A stretch of DNA of 64,000 nt, from the NCBI RefSeq assembly GCF_004358095.2, contig NZ_SMZJ02000006.1, positions 147,395 to 211,394 of the forward strand. The letters run 5' to 3'. Below are positions 37,863-47,049 of this stretch, piece after piece. Under the pieces are notes generated by a model. That model was not told the origin of the DNA, did no database searches, and saw nothing but the letters and a program-made list of their open reading frames with translations. The DNA comes from Seonamhaeicola sediminis (GTDB lineage: Bacteria > Bacteroidota > Bacteroidia > Flavobacteriales > Flavobacteriaceae). A program made the translations under genes and the position numbers. Numbering within the stretch: the stretch's first letter is position 1; the number at the start of each line of letters is the position of its first letter.

Positions 37863-40235
37863 ATGAAATACCATCTTTTGTGGTTTCTTTTTTTATCTTT
37901 TTTTGTTTGTAAAAGTATAGCACAGGAAAAATTTACCTTGAGCGGTATCATTACTGAAGAAACAAGTAATGAAACCCTTATTGGTGTTAATATTATTTTT
38001 CCAGAAATACAATCTGGAACTACCACCAATGAATATGGCTTTTATTCCATCACTTTACCAAAAGGCATTTATACTCTTACCATTAGTTATTTAGGATACT
38101 CAACAATTTCAGAAACCATTAATCTAAATAAAGATTTTACCAAAAACTTTAGTTTAGAAAATAGTCTAGAAAATTTAGATGCCGTTGTTATAACCGAGGA
38201 TATTGAAAAACTCAGTATAAAAAAACCTCAAATGAGTGTTAACAAACTTACCTCTGCTACTATCAAAGAAATTCCGGTGGTACTTGGTGAATCTGATATT
38301 GTTAAAGCCATTACGCTTTTACCAGGAGTTACTACTGTTGGTGAAGGTGCCTCAGGATTTAATGTAAGAGGGGGTGCTGCAGACCAGAATTTAATCCTTT
38401 TAGACGAAGCTATCATTTACAATTCGTCTCATTTGTTTGGTTTTTTCTCGGTTTTCAATCCCGATGCAATAAAAGACTTAAGACTATACAAAGGCGGTAT
38501 TCCCGCTCGTTATGGCGGACGTGTTTCTTCTGTTTTAGATATTTATCAAAAAGAAGGTAATAGTAAACAATTCCATATGAATGGAGGTATTGGGGCGGTA
38601 TCAAGTAGGTTGTTAGCAGAGGGACCTTTAAAAAAAGACAAAGGCGCTTTTCTACTTGGTGGAAGATCTAGTTATGCACATTTGTTTTTACCACTTTTTG
38701 ATATTGAGAATATTGCCTATTTCTATGACCTAAATACCAAGTTGAGTTACAAGATAAACGACAGGAATAATATTTATTTGTCAGGATATTTTGGAAGAGA
38801 TGTTTTTAGTATTGAAGATAGTTTTGAAAACATATATGGAAACTCCGTATTAAACTTTAGGTGGAATCATCTGTATTCAGATAAATTATTCTCTAATCTA
38901 TCATTGATTTATTCTGATTATTATTACGATTTAAAATTAAGTTTTGTTGGATTTGAATGGGTTTCCGGTATCAGAAACTTTAATTTTAAATATGACTTTA
39001 AACATTATCTTTCCAATAAATTAAAGCTTCAATACGGCTTAAATAGCATCTACTATAAGTTTAACCCAGGAGATATAAAACCTACATCAGAAACATCTGG
39101 TATAAATCCTTTTAAGCTTATTGATAAATATGCTTTTGAAAATGCTTTATACATTGATGCAGAACATAAACTTTCAGACAGACTTTCAGTATCATATGGT
39201 TTGAGACTTAGCTCCTTTTTAAGACTTGGTCAAGATGAACTCAATATTTATGATAATGATCAGGCCTTAGTATTCAACGAAGATCTTCAAATCTATGAAG
39301 CTGCAGAACCCATAGATACAGAAACGTTTGAAAGAAGTGATGTTATTAAAAATTTCCTCAATTTTGAACCAAGATTTTCAATGGCTTTACAGTTAGACAC
39401 TAATAGTTCTTTAAAGGCTAGTTATAATAAAATGTATCAATACCTACATTTATTATCAAATACTAACGCACCTACTCCATTAGATATTTGGACACCTAGC
39501 GGTAAGTACATTAAACCGCAATCGTTACATCAATATGCCGTGGGATACTTCAAAAATTTTAAAAACAATCTATACTCTCTAGAAATAGAAAGTTTTTATA
39601 AAACCATTGATAATAGAATTGACTATATAGATGGGGCTGACTTAATTGCTAACAATGCCATAGAACAGGTTATACTAAACGGACAAGCTAGAGCTTATGG
39701 ATTAGAACTTTTGCTAAGAAAAAACGAAGGAAAATTTAAAGGTTGGTTGGCCTATACCCTATCAAAATCTGAACAGCAGACCAAAGGACCTACAACTACT
39801 GAGACTGGAATTAATAATGGGGAATGGTACAGAACACCGTTTGATAAAACTCATGACATTTCATTAACAACAAGTTACAATTGGAACGACAGGATAAAAT
39901 TGAATGCAAACTTTTTACTGCAAACAGGGCAACCGGTAACTTTTCCAAATAGCCAATACGAGTATAACGGTATTAATATTCCAAATTTTGGTTTAAGAAA
40001 TGAAAACAGACTACCCTCTTACAACAGGTTAGATGTTTCAGTTACTTATGAACCTAAACAGAAAAAGAAAAAGAACTGGAAAAGTCATTGGGTGTTAAGT
40101 ATTTACAATGTATACAACCGTAAAAATGCAGCATCTATAACATTTGGTCAAAACTTTGATACTGGTTTAAATGAAGCCACAAGACTAGCCCTTTTTGGTA
40201 TTGTTCCATCAATATCTTATAACTTTAAGCTATAA
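37863..40235 (+). CDS. TonB-dependent outer membrane receptor
   Basis: 790 residues. A signal peptide (about 1-20, SIAQ) is followed by a CarboxypepD_reg-like domain (about 24-105), a plug domain (about 125-230, with GFNVRGGAADQNLILLDEA) and a beta-barrel to the C-terminal strand PSISYNFKL. It lacks the length of SusC proteins (about 1000). Its operon partner is a DUF4249 lipoprotein, a frequent combination whose substrate is unknown. The stop is 1 base before the DUF4249 start. Confidence 0.9.
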   Translation: MKYHLLWFLFLSFFVCKSIAQEKFTLSGIITEETSNETLIGVNIIFPEIQSGTTTNEYGFYSITLPKGIYTLTISYLGYSTISETINLNKDFTKNFSLENSLENLDAVVITEDIEKLSIKKPQMSVNKLTSATIKEIPVVLGESDIVKAITLLPGVTTVGEGASGFNVRGGAADQNLILLDEAIIYNSSHLFGFFSVFNPDAIKDLRLYKGGIPARYGGRVSSVLDIYQKEGNSKQFHMNGGIGAVSSRLLAEGPLKKDKGAFLLGGRSSYAHLFLPLFDIENIAYFYDLNTKLSYKINDRNNIYLSGYFGRDVFSIEDSFENIYGNSVLNFRWNHLYSDKLFSNLSLIYSDYYYDLKLSFVGFEWVSGIRNFNFKYDFKHYLSNKLKLQYGLNSIYYKFNPGDIKPTSETSGINPFKLIDKYAFENALYIDAEHKLSDRLSVSYGLRLSSFLRLGQDELNIYDNDQALVFNEDLQIYEAAEPIDTETFERSDVIKNFLNFEPRFSMALQLDTNSSLKASYNKMYQYLHLLSNTNAPTPLDIWTPSGKYIKPQSLHQYAVGYFKNFKNNLYSLEIESFYKTIDNRIDYIDGADLIANNAIEQVILNGQARAYGLELLLRKNEGKFKGWLAYTLSKSEQQTKGPTTTETGINNGEWYRTPFDKTHDISLTTSYNWNDRIKLNANFLLQTGQPVTFPNSQYEYNGINIPNFGLRNENRLPSYNRLDVSVTYEPKQKKKKNWKSHWVLSIYNVYNRKNAASITFGQNFDTGLNEATRLALFGIVPSISYNFKL

Positions 40236-40236
40236 A

Positions 40237-41049
40237 ATGAATAGATTAATTTACATAATTGCTCTTAGCTTACTAATAATTTCATGTGAAGATGTTATTG
40301 ATGTAGATTTAAAAACTGCTGAAACCAGATTGGTAATTGATGCTTCATTAAGCTGGGAAAAGGGTACCCTAGGTAACAATCAGGAAATAAAACTATCACT
40401 TACAGCACCTTATTTTAGTAACACAATTCCTGCTGCAACAGGAGCAACGGTTGTGGTGACTGACTCTAACAATAATACGTTTAACTTTATAGAACAAGGT
40501 AATTCAGGAGTTTACCAAAACAACACCTTTATTCCTGAAATTAATGGCGTTTACACACTTACAGTCAATTATAATAACGAAATTTATACAGCTACAGAAT
40601 CATTAAAATCAGTAGTTACTATTGACTATGTTGAACAAAATAATAATGGAGGGTTCTCTGGTGAAGATATTGAAATAAAGGCTTTCTATACAGATCCTGC
40701 AGACCAAGAAAATTACTATTTATTCCAGTTTCAAAACAATCAAAATGTACCCATGTTAGTGGTTTATGATGATGAGTTTACCAATGGTAATCAAATATTT
40801 GGCTTCTTTTCAGATGATGAGATGAAAACTAATGATAATCTTAATATTAAAATCTCAGGAATTTCAAAACGCCATTACGACTACCTTTTTATTTTACTCC
40901 AACAGACTGATGATGAATCTGGAGACCCTTTTGAAACTCAACCTGCTACAGTTCGCGGCAATTGTATAAACCAAACCAATCCCAACAATTATCCGTTAGG
41001 ATACTTTAGAATTTCAGAAACCGATGTTTTTAACTATACAGTGCAATAA
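40237..41049 (+). CDS. DUF4249 family lipoprotein
   Basis: About 270 residues. A lipoprotein signal (Cys17 in IISC) is followed directly by the family signature EDVIDVDLKTAETRLVIDAS. The remainder is beta-rich with two Ig-like or carbohydrate-binding-like halves. It is the surface or periplasmic partner of the preceding TonB-dependent receptor. The frame extends to a TTG at 40195 inside that receptor gene, but the ATG at 40237 begins the signal peptide. Confidence 0.85.
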   Translation: MNRLIYIIALSLLIISCEDVIDVDLKTAETRLVIDASLSWEKGTLGNNQEIKLSLTAPYFSNTIPAATGATVVVTDSNNNTFNFIEQGNSGVYQNNTFIPEINGVYTLTVNYNNEIYTATESLKSVVTIDYVEQNNNGGFSGEDIEIKAFYTDPADQENYYLFQFQNNQNVPMLVVYDDEFTNGNQIFGFFSDDEMKTNDNLNIKISGISKRHYDYLFILLQQTDDESGDPFETQPATVRGNCINQTNPNNYPLGYFRISETDVFNYTVQ

Positions 41050-41243
41050 TTCGTTTAATTTCACCTTTATTACTCCGTTTCATTACATCAATTAAGTTAA
41101 AACCTTCAAGATAGTACCCCAAAAAAATAATAAAAACCAGTGTGATTTTTTATGATTAATTCTATTTATGAAAGAAAATTAGCATAACGTTAACACCATA
41201 TAAAAAGATTATAGCCTTACTTTAACCATTCAAACAAACTAAA

Positions 41244-42488
41244 ATGAACAAAAAAAGAGTGGCCTATATTGCAGGTATTTTAACCCTACTAATAATTTCT
41301 TATTATTATTTCAATTCTAACGATGATGAAAATATCTCTTTAACAGCCAAAGTAATAAAAGGCACCTTTTTAAATGAAGTCTATATCTCTGGTGAAGCAC
41401 AATCAACAAGCTCAAAAGAAATTAATGGTCCTACTAATGCGAGACGCTATGGTATTTACAATATTAAAATTCAGGATCTAGTACCAGAGGGAACCGTTGT
41501 AAAAAAAGGAGATTATATAGGTAAACTTGATGTATCTGAACTTAATGGAAAAATACTAGATGCCCAATTAAATTTAGATAAAGCGCTTTCTAGATATACA
41601 CAACAAGAACTTGATACTACTTTAACACTAAAGCAAGAACGAAATGCTATCAAAGACTTGTCATTTAGTATAGAGGAAGATAAATTAGAACTAGAACGTT
41701 CTATTTATGAACCTCCTGCAACCATTAGGTCTTTAGAAATTAAAATAGAAAAAACTGAAAGAGACTTAAAAGAAAAAAAGGCCGATTATTCTATTAAAAA
41801 AAGGCAAGCCGATGCCAAAATGATTGAAGTAGGTACAGAGGTTTCTAAAATAAAAAAACAAATAGAAGATTTACTTGAACTACAGAAAGAGTTTACCATT
41901 TTCTCTGATGATGATGGTATGATTACTTACATTAAAGAATGGAATGGAACTAAAAAGAAAGTAGGCTCCACCATATCACCTTGGCAACCAGCAATTGCAA
42001 GTTTGCCAGATTTATCAAAAATGGAATCTAAAACCTACAGTAATGAGGTAGACATACGAAAAATCAAAAAGGGATTAAAAGCAAAAATAGGATTTGATGC
42101 TTTTCCAGATATTGAATTAGATGGTATTGTTACAGATGTTGCAAATGTAGGAGAAACCAAAGCTGGGTCTGACATTAAACTCTTTCAAGTTTTGATTAAG
42201 CTGAATGAAACTAATAAAAATATACGACCAGGTATGACCACGTCAAATAGAATTCTTACGCATCAGGAAAATGATGTGTTAATGATGCCTCTAGAAGCGG
42301 TATTTTCAAAAGACTCTATTAGTTATTCATATGTAAAATCAGGATATTCTATTAATAAACAAGAAGTAAAATTAGGGTTATCAAATAATGAAGTTGTGAT
42401 TATAGAGAAAGGCCTTGAAGAAGGTGATATTGTTTACTTAAACAAGCCAGATGGCGAGGAAGAAAAAAGTATAACACTATTAAAATAA
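41244..42488 (+). CDS. HlyD/RND-type periplasmic adaptor
   Basis: 414 residues. An N-terminal membrane anchor (about 5-22) is followed by a split lipoyl domain, a coiled coil (about 90-215, Lys/Glu-rich with RDLKEKKADYSIKKRQADAK), a beta-barrel and a C-terminal membrane-proximal domain. It resembles MacA-type adaptors. The last base of its stop overlaps the start of the permease gene (TAATG), so the two are coupled. Confidence 0.87.
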   Translation: MNKKRVAYIAGILTLLIISYYYFNSNDDENISLTAKVIKGTFLNEVYISGEAQSTSSKEINGPTNARRYGIYNIKIQDLVPEGTVVKKGDYIGKLDVSELNGKILDAQLNLDKALSRYTQQELDTTLTLKQERNAIKDLSFSIEEDKLELERSIYEPPATIRSLEIKIEKTERDLKEKKADYSIKKRQADAKMIEVGTEVSKIKKQIEDLLELQKEFTIFSDDDGMITYIKEWNGTKKKVGSTISPWQPAIASLPDLSKMESKTYSNEVDIRKIKKGLKAKIGFDAFPDIELDGIVTDVANVGETKAGSDIKLFQVLIKLNETNKNIRPGMTTSNRILTHQENDVLMMPLEAVFSKDSISYSYVKSGYSINKQEVKLGLSNNEVVIIEKGLEEGDIVYLNKPDGEEEKSITLLK

Positions 42489-43870
42489 TGATGGTTGATA
42501 AAATACTTTTAGAAAAGCTAAAATCTAACTTCACAGAAGCATTCTGGTTTATTAAAACAAATAAAGTTAGAACTTTTTTAACTGCTCTGGGTATTATTTT
42601 TGGGGTTGCATCTGTTATAACAATGCTGGCAATAGGTAATGGCGCTGAAAAAGAAATATTGTCACAATTAGAATTAGTTGGGGTTAACAACATAGTTGTA
42701 ACACCAATTCCTGATGAAAAAAAAGATAACGAAAATGATAATGAGGAAGAAAGCGAAAAATCTGAAACCAAACGATTTTCTAAAGGGCTTGATATATTAG
42801 ATGCTGAAAGTGTAAAAAATTACATCCCAAGCGTTAAAATGGTTAGTCCAGAAATAATAATGGACACCTATGTAATAAACAATGGCAAGCAAAACCCAGT
42901 ACGACTCATTGGTATCTCTAACGCGTTCATTCAAACATCTAATATTAATTTAGAAAGTGGTAAAAGCTTTTCAGATTATCAAGCAAAAAATGCATTACCT
43001 GTATGCATTATAGGAAAGAAAGTTGAAAAGAAATTATTTACTGGTGAGAGTGCATTGGGTAAACAAATTAAAGTTAAAGATGTTTGGCTTCAAGTTGTTG
43101 GAATTATTGAAGAAAAATTTATCTCAGAAAAGGCTCAAGAAAATTTGTGTATAAGAGATTTAAACGAAGATGTATATATTCCACTAAATACCTTTTTGGT
43201 TAGATACAAGGACAGGAAGATTATAAGCAACAAAGTTTCTTCTGTTGGAGGTGGTGGCAATTTTATAGTTGTTAGTGGCAACCAAAATGGTCCAAAAAAG
43301 AGAATTCCTCGTGGCAATTATCACCAAATTGATAAATTAACTATACAAGTATCTAATTCTAATGAACTAAAAGCTACAGCCGAAGTTTTAAGTAAAATGC
43401 TAAAGCGCAGGCATAATGACGTCTTGGATTTTGAAATAACAATACCCATTCAACTTCTAAAACAGCAACAAAAAACAAAGCAAATTTTCAATATTGTCTT
43501 AAGCATTATTGCCGGTATTTCCTTATTAATTGGTGGTATTGGCATCATGAATATTATGCTTGCATCTGTTTTAGAAAGAACAAGAGAAATAGGCATTATT
43601 CGTGCTATTGGTGCTACAGAAGAGGATGTTGTTTTACAATTTCTATCAGAATCTGTGTTAATAAGTGTTGGTGGTGGTGTAATAGGGATTTTAGTTGGTA
43701 TTATAGGCGCCTATGTAATTGAAATAGTGTCTGGTATAGAAACTATTTTATCTATAAATTCTATAACTATTTCATTTTTAATAGCCGTTATTGTTGGACT
43801 CGTTTTTGGAATATTTCCTGCAAAAGCAGCCGCTAAAAAGAAACCCATTGAAGCATTAAGGTCTGAATAA
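42488..43870 (+). CDS. MacB-like ABC permease (FtsX domain) without fused ATPase
   Basis: 460 residues. One N-terminal membrane helix (about 30-50, TFLTALGIIFGVASVITM), a MacB-type periplasmic core (about 60-320, with a charged insertion DENDNEEESEKSE near 85), and an FtsX domain of three helices (about 335-455, with GGIGIMNIMLASVLERTREIG in part). There is no nucleotide-binding domain in the protein and none in the operon. It lies between a MacA-like adaptor and a TolC-like channel. Confidence 0.88.
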   Translation: MMVDKILLEKLKSNFTEAFWFIKTNKVRTFLTALGIIFGVASVITMLAIGNGAEKEILSQLELVGVNNIVVTPIPDEKKDNENDNEEESEKSETKRFSKGLDILDAESVKNYIPSVKMVSPEIIMDTYVINNGKQNPVRLIGISNAFIQTSNINLESGKSFSDYQAKNALPVCIIGKKVEKKLFTGESALGKQIKVKDVWLQVVGIIEEKFISEKAQENLCIRDLNEDVYIPLNTFLVRYKDRKIISNKVSSVGGGGNFIVVSGNQNGPKKRIPRGNYHQIDKLTIQVSNSNELKATAEVLSKMLKRRHNDVLDFEITIPIQLLKQQQKTKQIFNIVLSIIAGISLLIGGIGIMNIMLASVLERTREIGIIRAIGATEEDVVLQFLSESVLISVGGGVIGILVGIIGAYVIEIVSGIETILSINSITISFLIAVIVGLVFGIFPAKAAAKKKPIEALRSE

Positions 43871-43877
43871 TCTAAAT

Positions 43878-45338
43878 ATGAAAAAAAAACTTCTACTGCT
43901 TATAGTTATTTTACCAATAATAACATTTTCGCAGTCTAAAAAAATAACACTTAACGAGGCTATAGAAATTGCTCAACAAAATTCTCCAGAGTATAAAATA
44001 AATTTAAATATTAATCAATCCAGCTATTGGAGATTTAGGAGGTATAAAGCTAGTTTTTTACCGCAACTAAACTTAAACGCTACTTTACCAGAATACAACA
44101 ATGCCATTATACGTCAAACAAATGATGCTGGTCAAGATATTTTTGTAAATCAAAATCAACTTTTAGTTTCTGGAGGTTTATCGTTATCTCAAAGTGTACC
44201 ATACACAGGCGGTACTTTATCGGTTTTTTCTAACTTAGAAAGAGTAGAACTTTTTGGATTAGATGATAATATTCAATATTCTGTTATTCCGTTTAGTTTA
44301 AGTTATTTTCAAAGTTCACTCTTTTACAATGAATTTAAATGGGACAAGAAAATTGAACCACTTATTTACGAAGAATCAAGGAGGGAATTTGTTGAAAGTA
44401 TGGAACGGATATCTGTAAATACTTCTAGAAGGTATTTTGAATTGCTCAAAGCACAAATGCAGCTGGAAATTGAGAAAATAAACCTTTCAAACCAAGACAC
44501 GCTGTATCAAATTGCCAAGGGAAGATTCAAGATGGGAAAAATTGCCGAAAATGAATTACTACAAATGGAATTAACCCTATTAAATTCAAAAAATAGAGTA
44601 ACAGCTAATACTGTTGAAGTAAAAAGAACTTCTCAAAATTTAGCTAGATATTTGGAATTGAATACTGAAGACATTTCACTAGATATCCCAGAAGAACTAC
44701 CGCTTTTTGGTGTAGATATAGATAAAGCATTAGCTGAAGCCAAGGCTAACAGAAAGGCCGTGATTGAATTTAGAAGGAAACGGCTAGAAGCTGAAAAAGA
44801 AGTAAACTTTCAAAAAGGAAATAACAGATTACGATTGGGAATTAGAGCTAATTTAGGTGTTTCGCAAAATGGTAATGATTTTAACAACTTGTTCAACAAC
44901 TACAACAAACAACAAAATGTATCTGTCTCCATAGGAATGCCAATTTTTGATTGGGGTGTATCTAAATCCAGAAGAAAAATGGCAGAAGCTAATTTAGATT
45001 TAACCAATAATAATATCAAACAAGATAAGCAAGAGTTTGAACAAGAGATTTATTTACACGTATTAAATTGGTCCAATCAAAGAGATTTTTTATATACTTC
45101 TCAAAAAGCAAAAGAGGTGGCTACAAAGCGTTATGACATTTCTAAAAAGAGATACATATTGGGTAAAATATCTATAACAGATCTAAATATTGCATTGCGC
45201 GAAAGAGACGATGCTTTTATCAAATATCTTAATTCTTTAGAAGGTTTTTGGAGGGATTATTTTACCCTTAGACAACTAACACTTTATGACTTTATAAATA
45301 ATAAAAAAATAGAGGTAGAAGATATTCTGTATGATTAA
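43878..45338 (+). CDS. TolC family outer membrane channel protein
   Basis: 486 residues with a signal peptide (about 1-18) and two OEP repeats rich in coiled coil (about 200-300 and 395-460). It follows the MacB-like permease by 7 bases and completes the efflux operon. The motif RYDISKKRYILGKISITDLNIA near the end is typical of the OEP second repeat. Confidence 0.87.
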   Translation: MKKKLLLLIVILPIITFSQSKKITLNEAIEIAQQNSPEYKINLNINQSSYWRFRRYKASFLPQLNLNATLPEYNNAIIRQTNDAGQDIFVNQNQLLVSGGLSLSQSVPYTGGTLSVFSNLERVELFGLDDNIQYSVIPFSLSYFQSSLFYNEFKWDKKIEPLIYEESRREFVESMERISVNTSRRYFELLKAQMQLEIEKINLSNQDTLYQIAKGRFKMGKIAENELLQMELTLLNSKNRVTANTVEVKRTSQNLARYLELNTEDISLDIPEELPLFGVDIDKALAEAKANRKAVIEFRRKRLEAEKEVNFQKGNNRLRLGIRANLGVSQNGNDFNNLFNNYNKQQNVSVSIGMPIFDWGVSKSRRKMAEANLDLTNNNIKQDKQEFEQEIYLHVLNWSNQRDFLYTSQKAKEVATKRYDISKKRYILGKISITDLNIALRERDDAFIKYLNSLEGFWRDYFTLRQLTLYDFINNKKIEVEDILYD

Positions 45339-45356
45339 AATCAACATATTAATTCA

Positions 45357-45364
45357 TACTTTTG
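45357..45364 (+). promoter_or_regulatory. -7 promoter element touching the murQ start codon
   Basis: TACTTTTG, an exact match, ending 4 bases before the ATG at 45369. If used, murQ mRNA is leaderless or nearly so. Confidence 0.45.
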
Positions 45365-45368
45365 GAGT

Positions 45369-46187
45369 ATGAATTTTAAAAAAACCACAGAGCAAGATTC
45401 CTATTATAACCATCTTGAAAAGATGAGTATAAGCGAACTTCTTTTCAATATTAATAAAGAAGATAAAACTGTTCCTTTTGCTGTTGAAAAAGCACTCCCT
45501 GAAATAGAAGCTTTAGTTAATAAAATAGTGTTAAAACTTGAAACTGGCGGACGGTTGTTTTATATTGGGGCAGGTACAAGTGGCCGTTTAGGTATTGTTG
45601 ATGCTTCAGAATGCCCACCTACGTTTGGAGTACCCCATGAGCTAGTAATTGGACTCATTGCAGGTGGTGACAGTGCTATTAGAAAAGCTGTTGAATTTGC
45701 CGAAGACTCCACTACACAAGGATGGAAAGACCTTCTGGCTCATAATATTTCAAATAACGATGTCGTAGTTGGAATAGCAGCATCAGGTACTACACCCTAT
45801 GTCATTGGGGCTTTAAAAGCGTGTAATGAAAATAATATTACAACGGGCTGTATTACTTGTAACCACAATAGTCCGTTAGCTCTAACAGCTCAATTTCCAA
45901 TTGTAGTTATTGTGGGACCTGAATTTGTTACAGGAAGCTCAAGAATGAAAGCTGGAACTGCCCAAAAACTAGTGCTCAATATGATTACTACATCAACTAT
46001 GATTCAATTAGGGCATATTAAAGGCAATAAAATGGTAGATATGCAATTAAGCAATAATAAGTTGGTAGATCGAGGTACTAAAATGATAATGAATGAATTG
46101 CATATTTCTAAAGAAGAAGCCCAGAGCCTTTTAAATGAATATGGAAGTGTTAGGCTAGCAATTAAAAATTTTAATGACAGAAACTAA
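45369..46187 (+). CDS. murQ: N-acetylmuramic acid 6-phosphate etherase
   Basis: 272 residues, SIS-domain enzyme that splits MurNAc-6-P to GlcNAc-6-P and lactate in cell-wall recycling. Recognisable segments are NKEDKTVPFAVEKALPEIE, YIGAGTSGRLGIVDASECPP with the catalytic Glu, and GSSRMKAGTAQKLVLNM. The last 14 bases overlap the next gene. No MurNAc transporter or kinase is adjacent. Confidence 0.95.
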   Translation: MNFKKTTEQDSYYNHLEKMSISELLFNINKEDKTVPFAVEKALPEIEALVNKIVLKLETGGRLFYIGAGTSGRLGIVDASECPPTFGVPHELVIGLIAGGDSAIRKAVEFAEDSTTQGWKDLLAHNISNNDVVVGIAASGTTPYVIGALKACNENNITTGCITCNHNSPLALTAQFPIVVIVGPEFVTGSSRMKAGTAQKLVLNMITTSTMIQLGHIKGNKMVDMQLSNNKLVDRGTKMIMNELHISKEEAQSLLNEYGSVRLAIKNFNDRN

Positions 46188-46416
46188 AAAAACAAATAAA
46201 GAGATTCTTTTAAAAGGCCTAAAACTTATGGGTGCTTCTTTAGCCTGTATGTTCATTGGCCCCACACTTATCTATATTTCTCAAACCAAATTAAGTAAAC
46301 CCATTGATACCATAATGCTTATAATAGCAATATTAATTTGCGGATTAGCAGTTTTTACAGCTTTTAAAGGCATCAATATTATTTTAGATAGTATCTTTAA
46401 AAACAAAGATTTCTAA
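46174..46416 (+). CDS. small membrane protein (DUF6095-like)
   Basis: 80 residues with two transmembrane segments (about 18-36 and 45-65) and charged ends. It overlaps the end of murQ by 14 bases in another frame and its stop overlaps the convergent DinB gene by 4 bases. Short two-helix proteins of this type follow murQ in related genomes and are assigned to DUF6095. The function is unknown. Confidence 0.75.
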   Translation: MTETKKTNKEILLKGLKLMGASLACMFIGPTLIYISQTKLSKPIDTIMLIIAILICGLAVFTAFKGINIILDSIFKNKDF

Positions 46417-46913
46417 CTTTCTGTTGTGACTATAGGAGTAGTAGGATTATAACCAAAATCGATATCTTCGAAACTAATATTTAAACCTTCTAAAATATAG
46501 TTAATAATTGCATAATGATGAATAGTATGACTATTAGCCTGCGAAAAAAGCGAACCCATAGTGTATTGCATCTCAATTTTTCCTAAACCTAAATCATCAA
46601 TTACAAAAACGGTATCATCCATATTAAAAGATGATGATTTTAATTTATCTATAATTGAACTTAAATAATTTTTAGCAACCTCACAATTTGTCTCTACATC
46701 CTTATTTCTACTTCTGGCAGTTAAATCAATTAGACCTTTAGAATTCGTATTGAAAATACATTCATAAAAATCTAAAATATGTCTAAGATGAGAACCTATA
46801 CTTGAATAGTAAGGTGGAATTGAAGGATTACATAGATCTTTGTTGGAAAGTTTTTCTAATAGACATCTAGATTTTTTGATGGTTTTAAGTGTAGATTCAA
46901 TGATTATATCCAT
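46413..46913 (-). CDS. DinB family protein
   Basis: 166 residues, a four-helix-bundle protein of the DinB/YfiT superfamily. The metal-ligand histidines are visible in SIGSHLRHILDFYE (about residues 39-52) and SHTIHHYAII (about 130-140), giving the usual three-His site. The superfamily includes thiol transferases. The exact role is unknown. It is monocistronic on the minus strand. Confidence 0.82.
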   Translation of the reverse strand: MDIIIESTLKTIKKSRCLLEKLSNKDLCNPSIPPYYSSIGSHLRHILDFYECIFNTNSKGLIDLTARSRNKDVETNCEVAKNYLSSIIDKLKSSSFNMDDTVFVIDDLGLGKIEMQYTMGSLFSQANSHTIHHYAIINYILEGLNISFEDIDFGYNPTTPIVTTES

Positions 46914-47049
46914 AGAAATTAAAAATAACTAAATAAATTGAATTTAAAAATTTAAAAATTAGTCTTCTAATACCTATATCCTTACAATAAAATTAAATTA
47001 TTAAATTAGATGCAGTCCTGAGATGTTATTGAGCTCATAAATTAATTTC

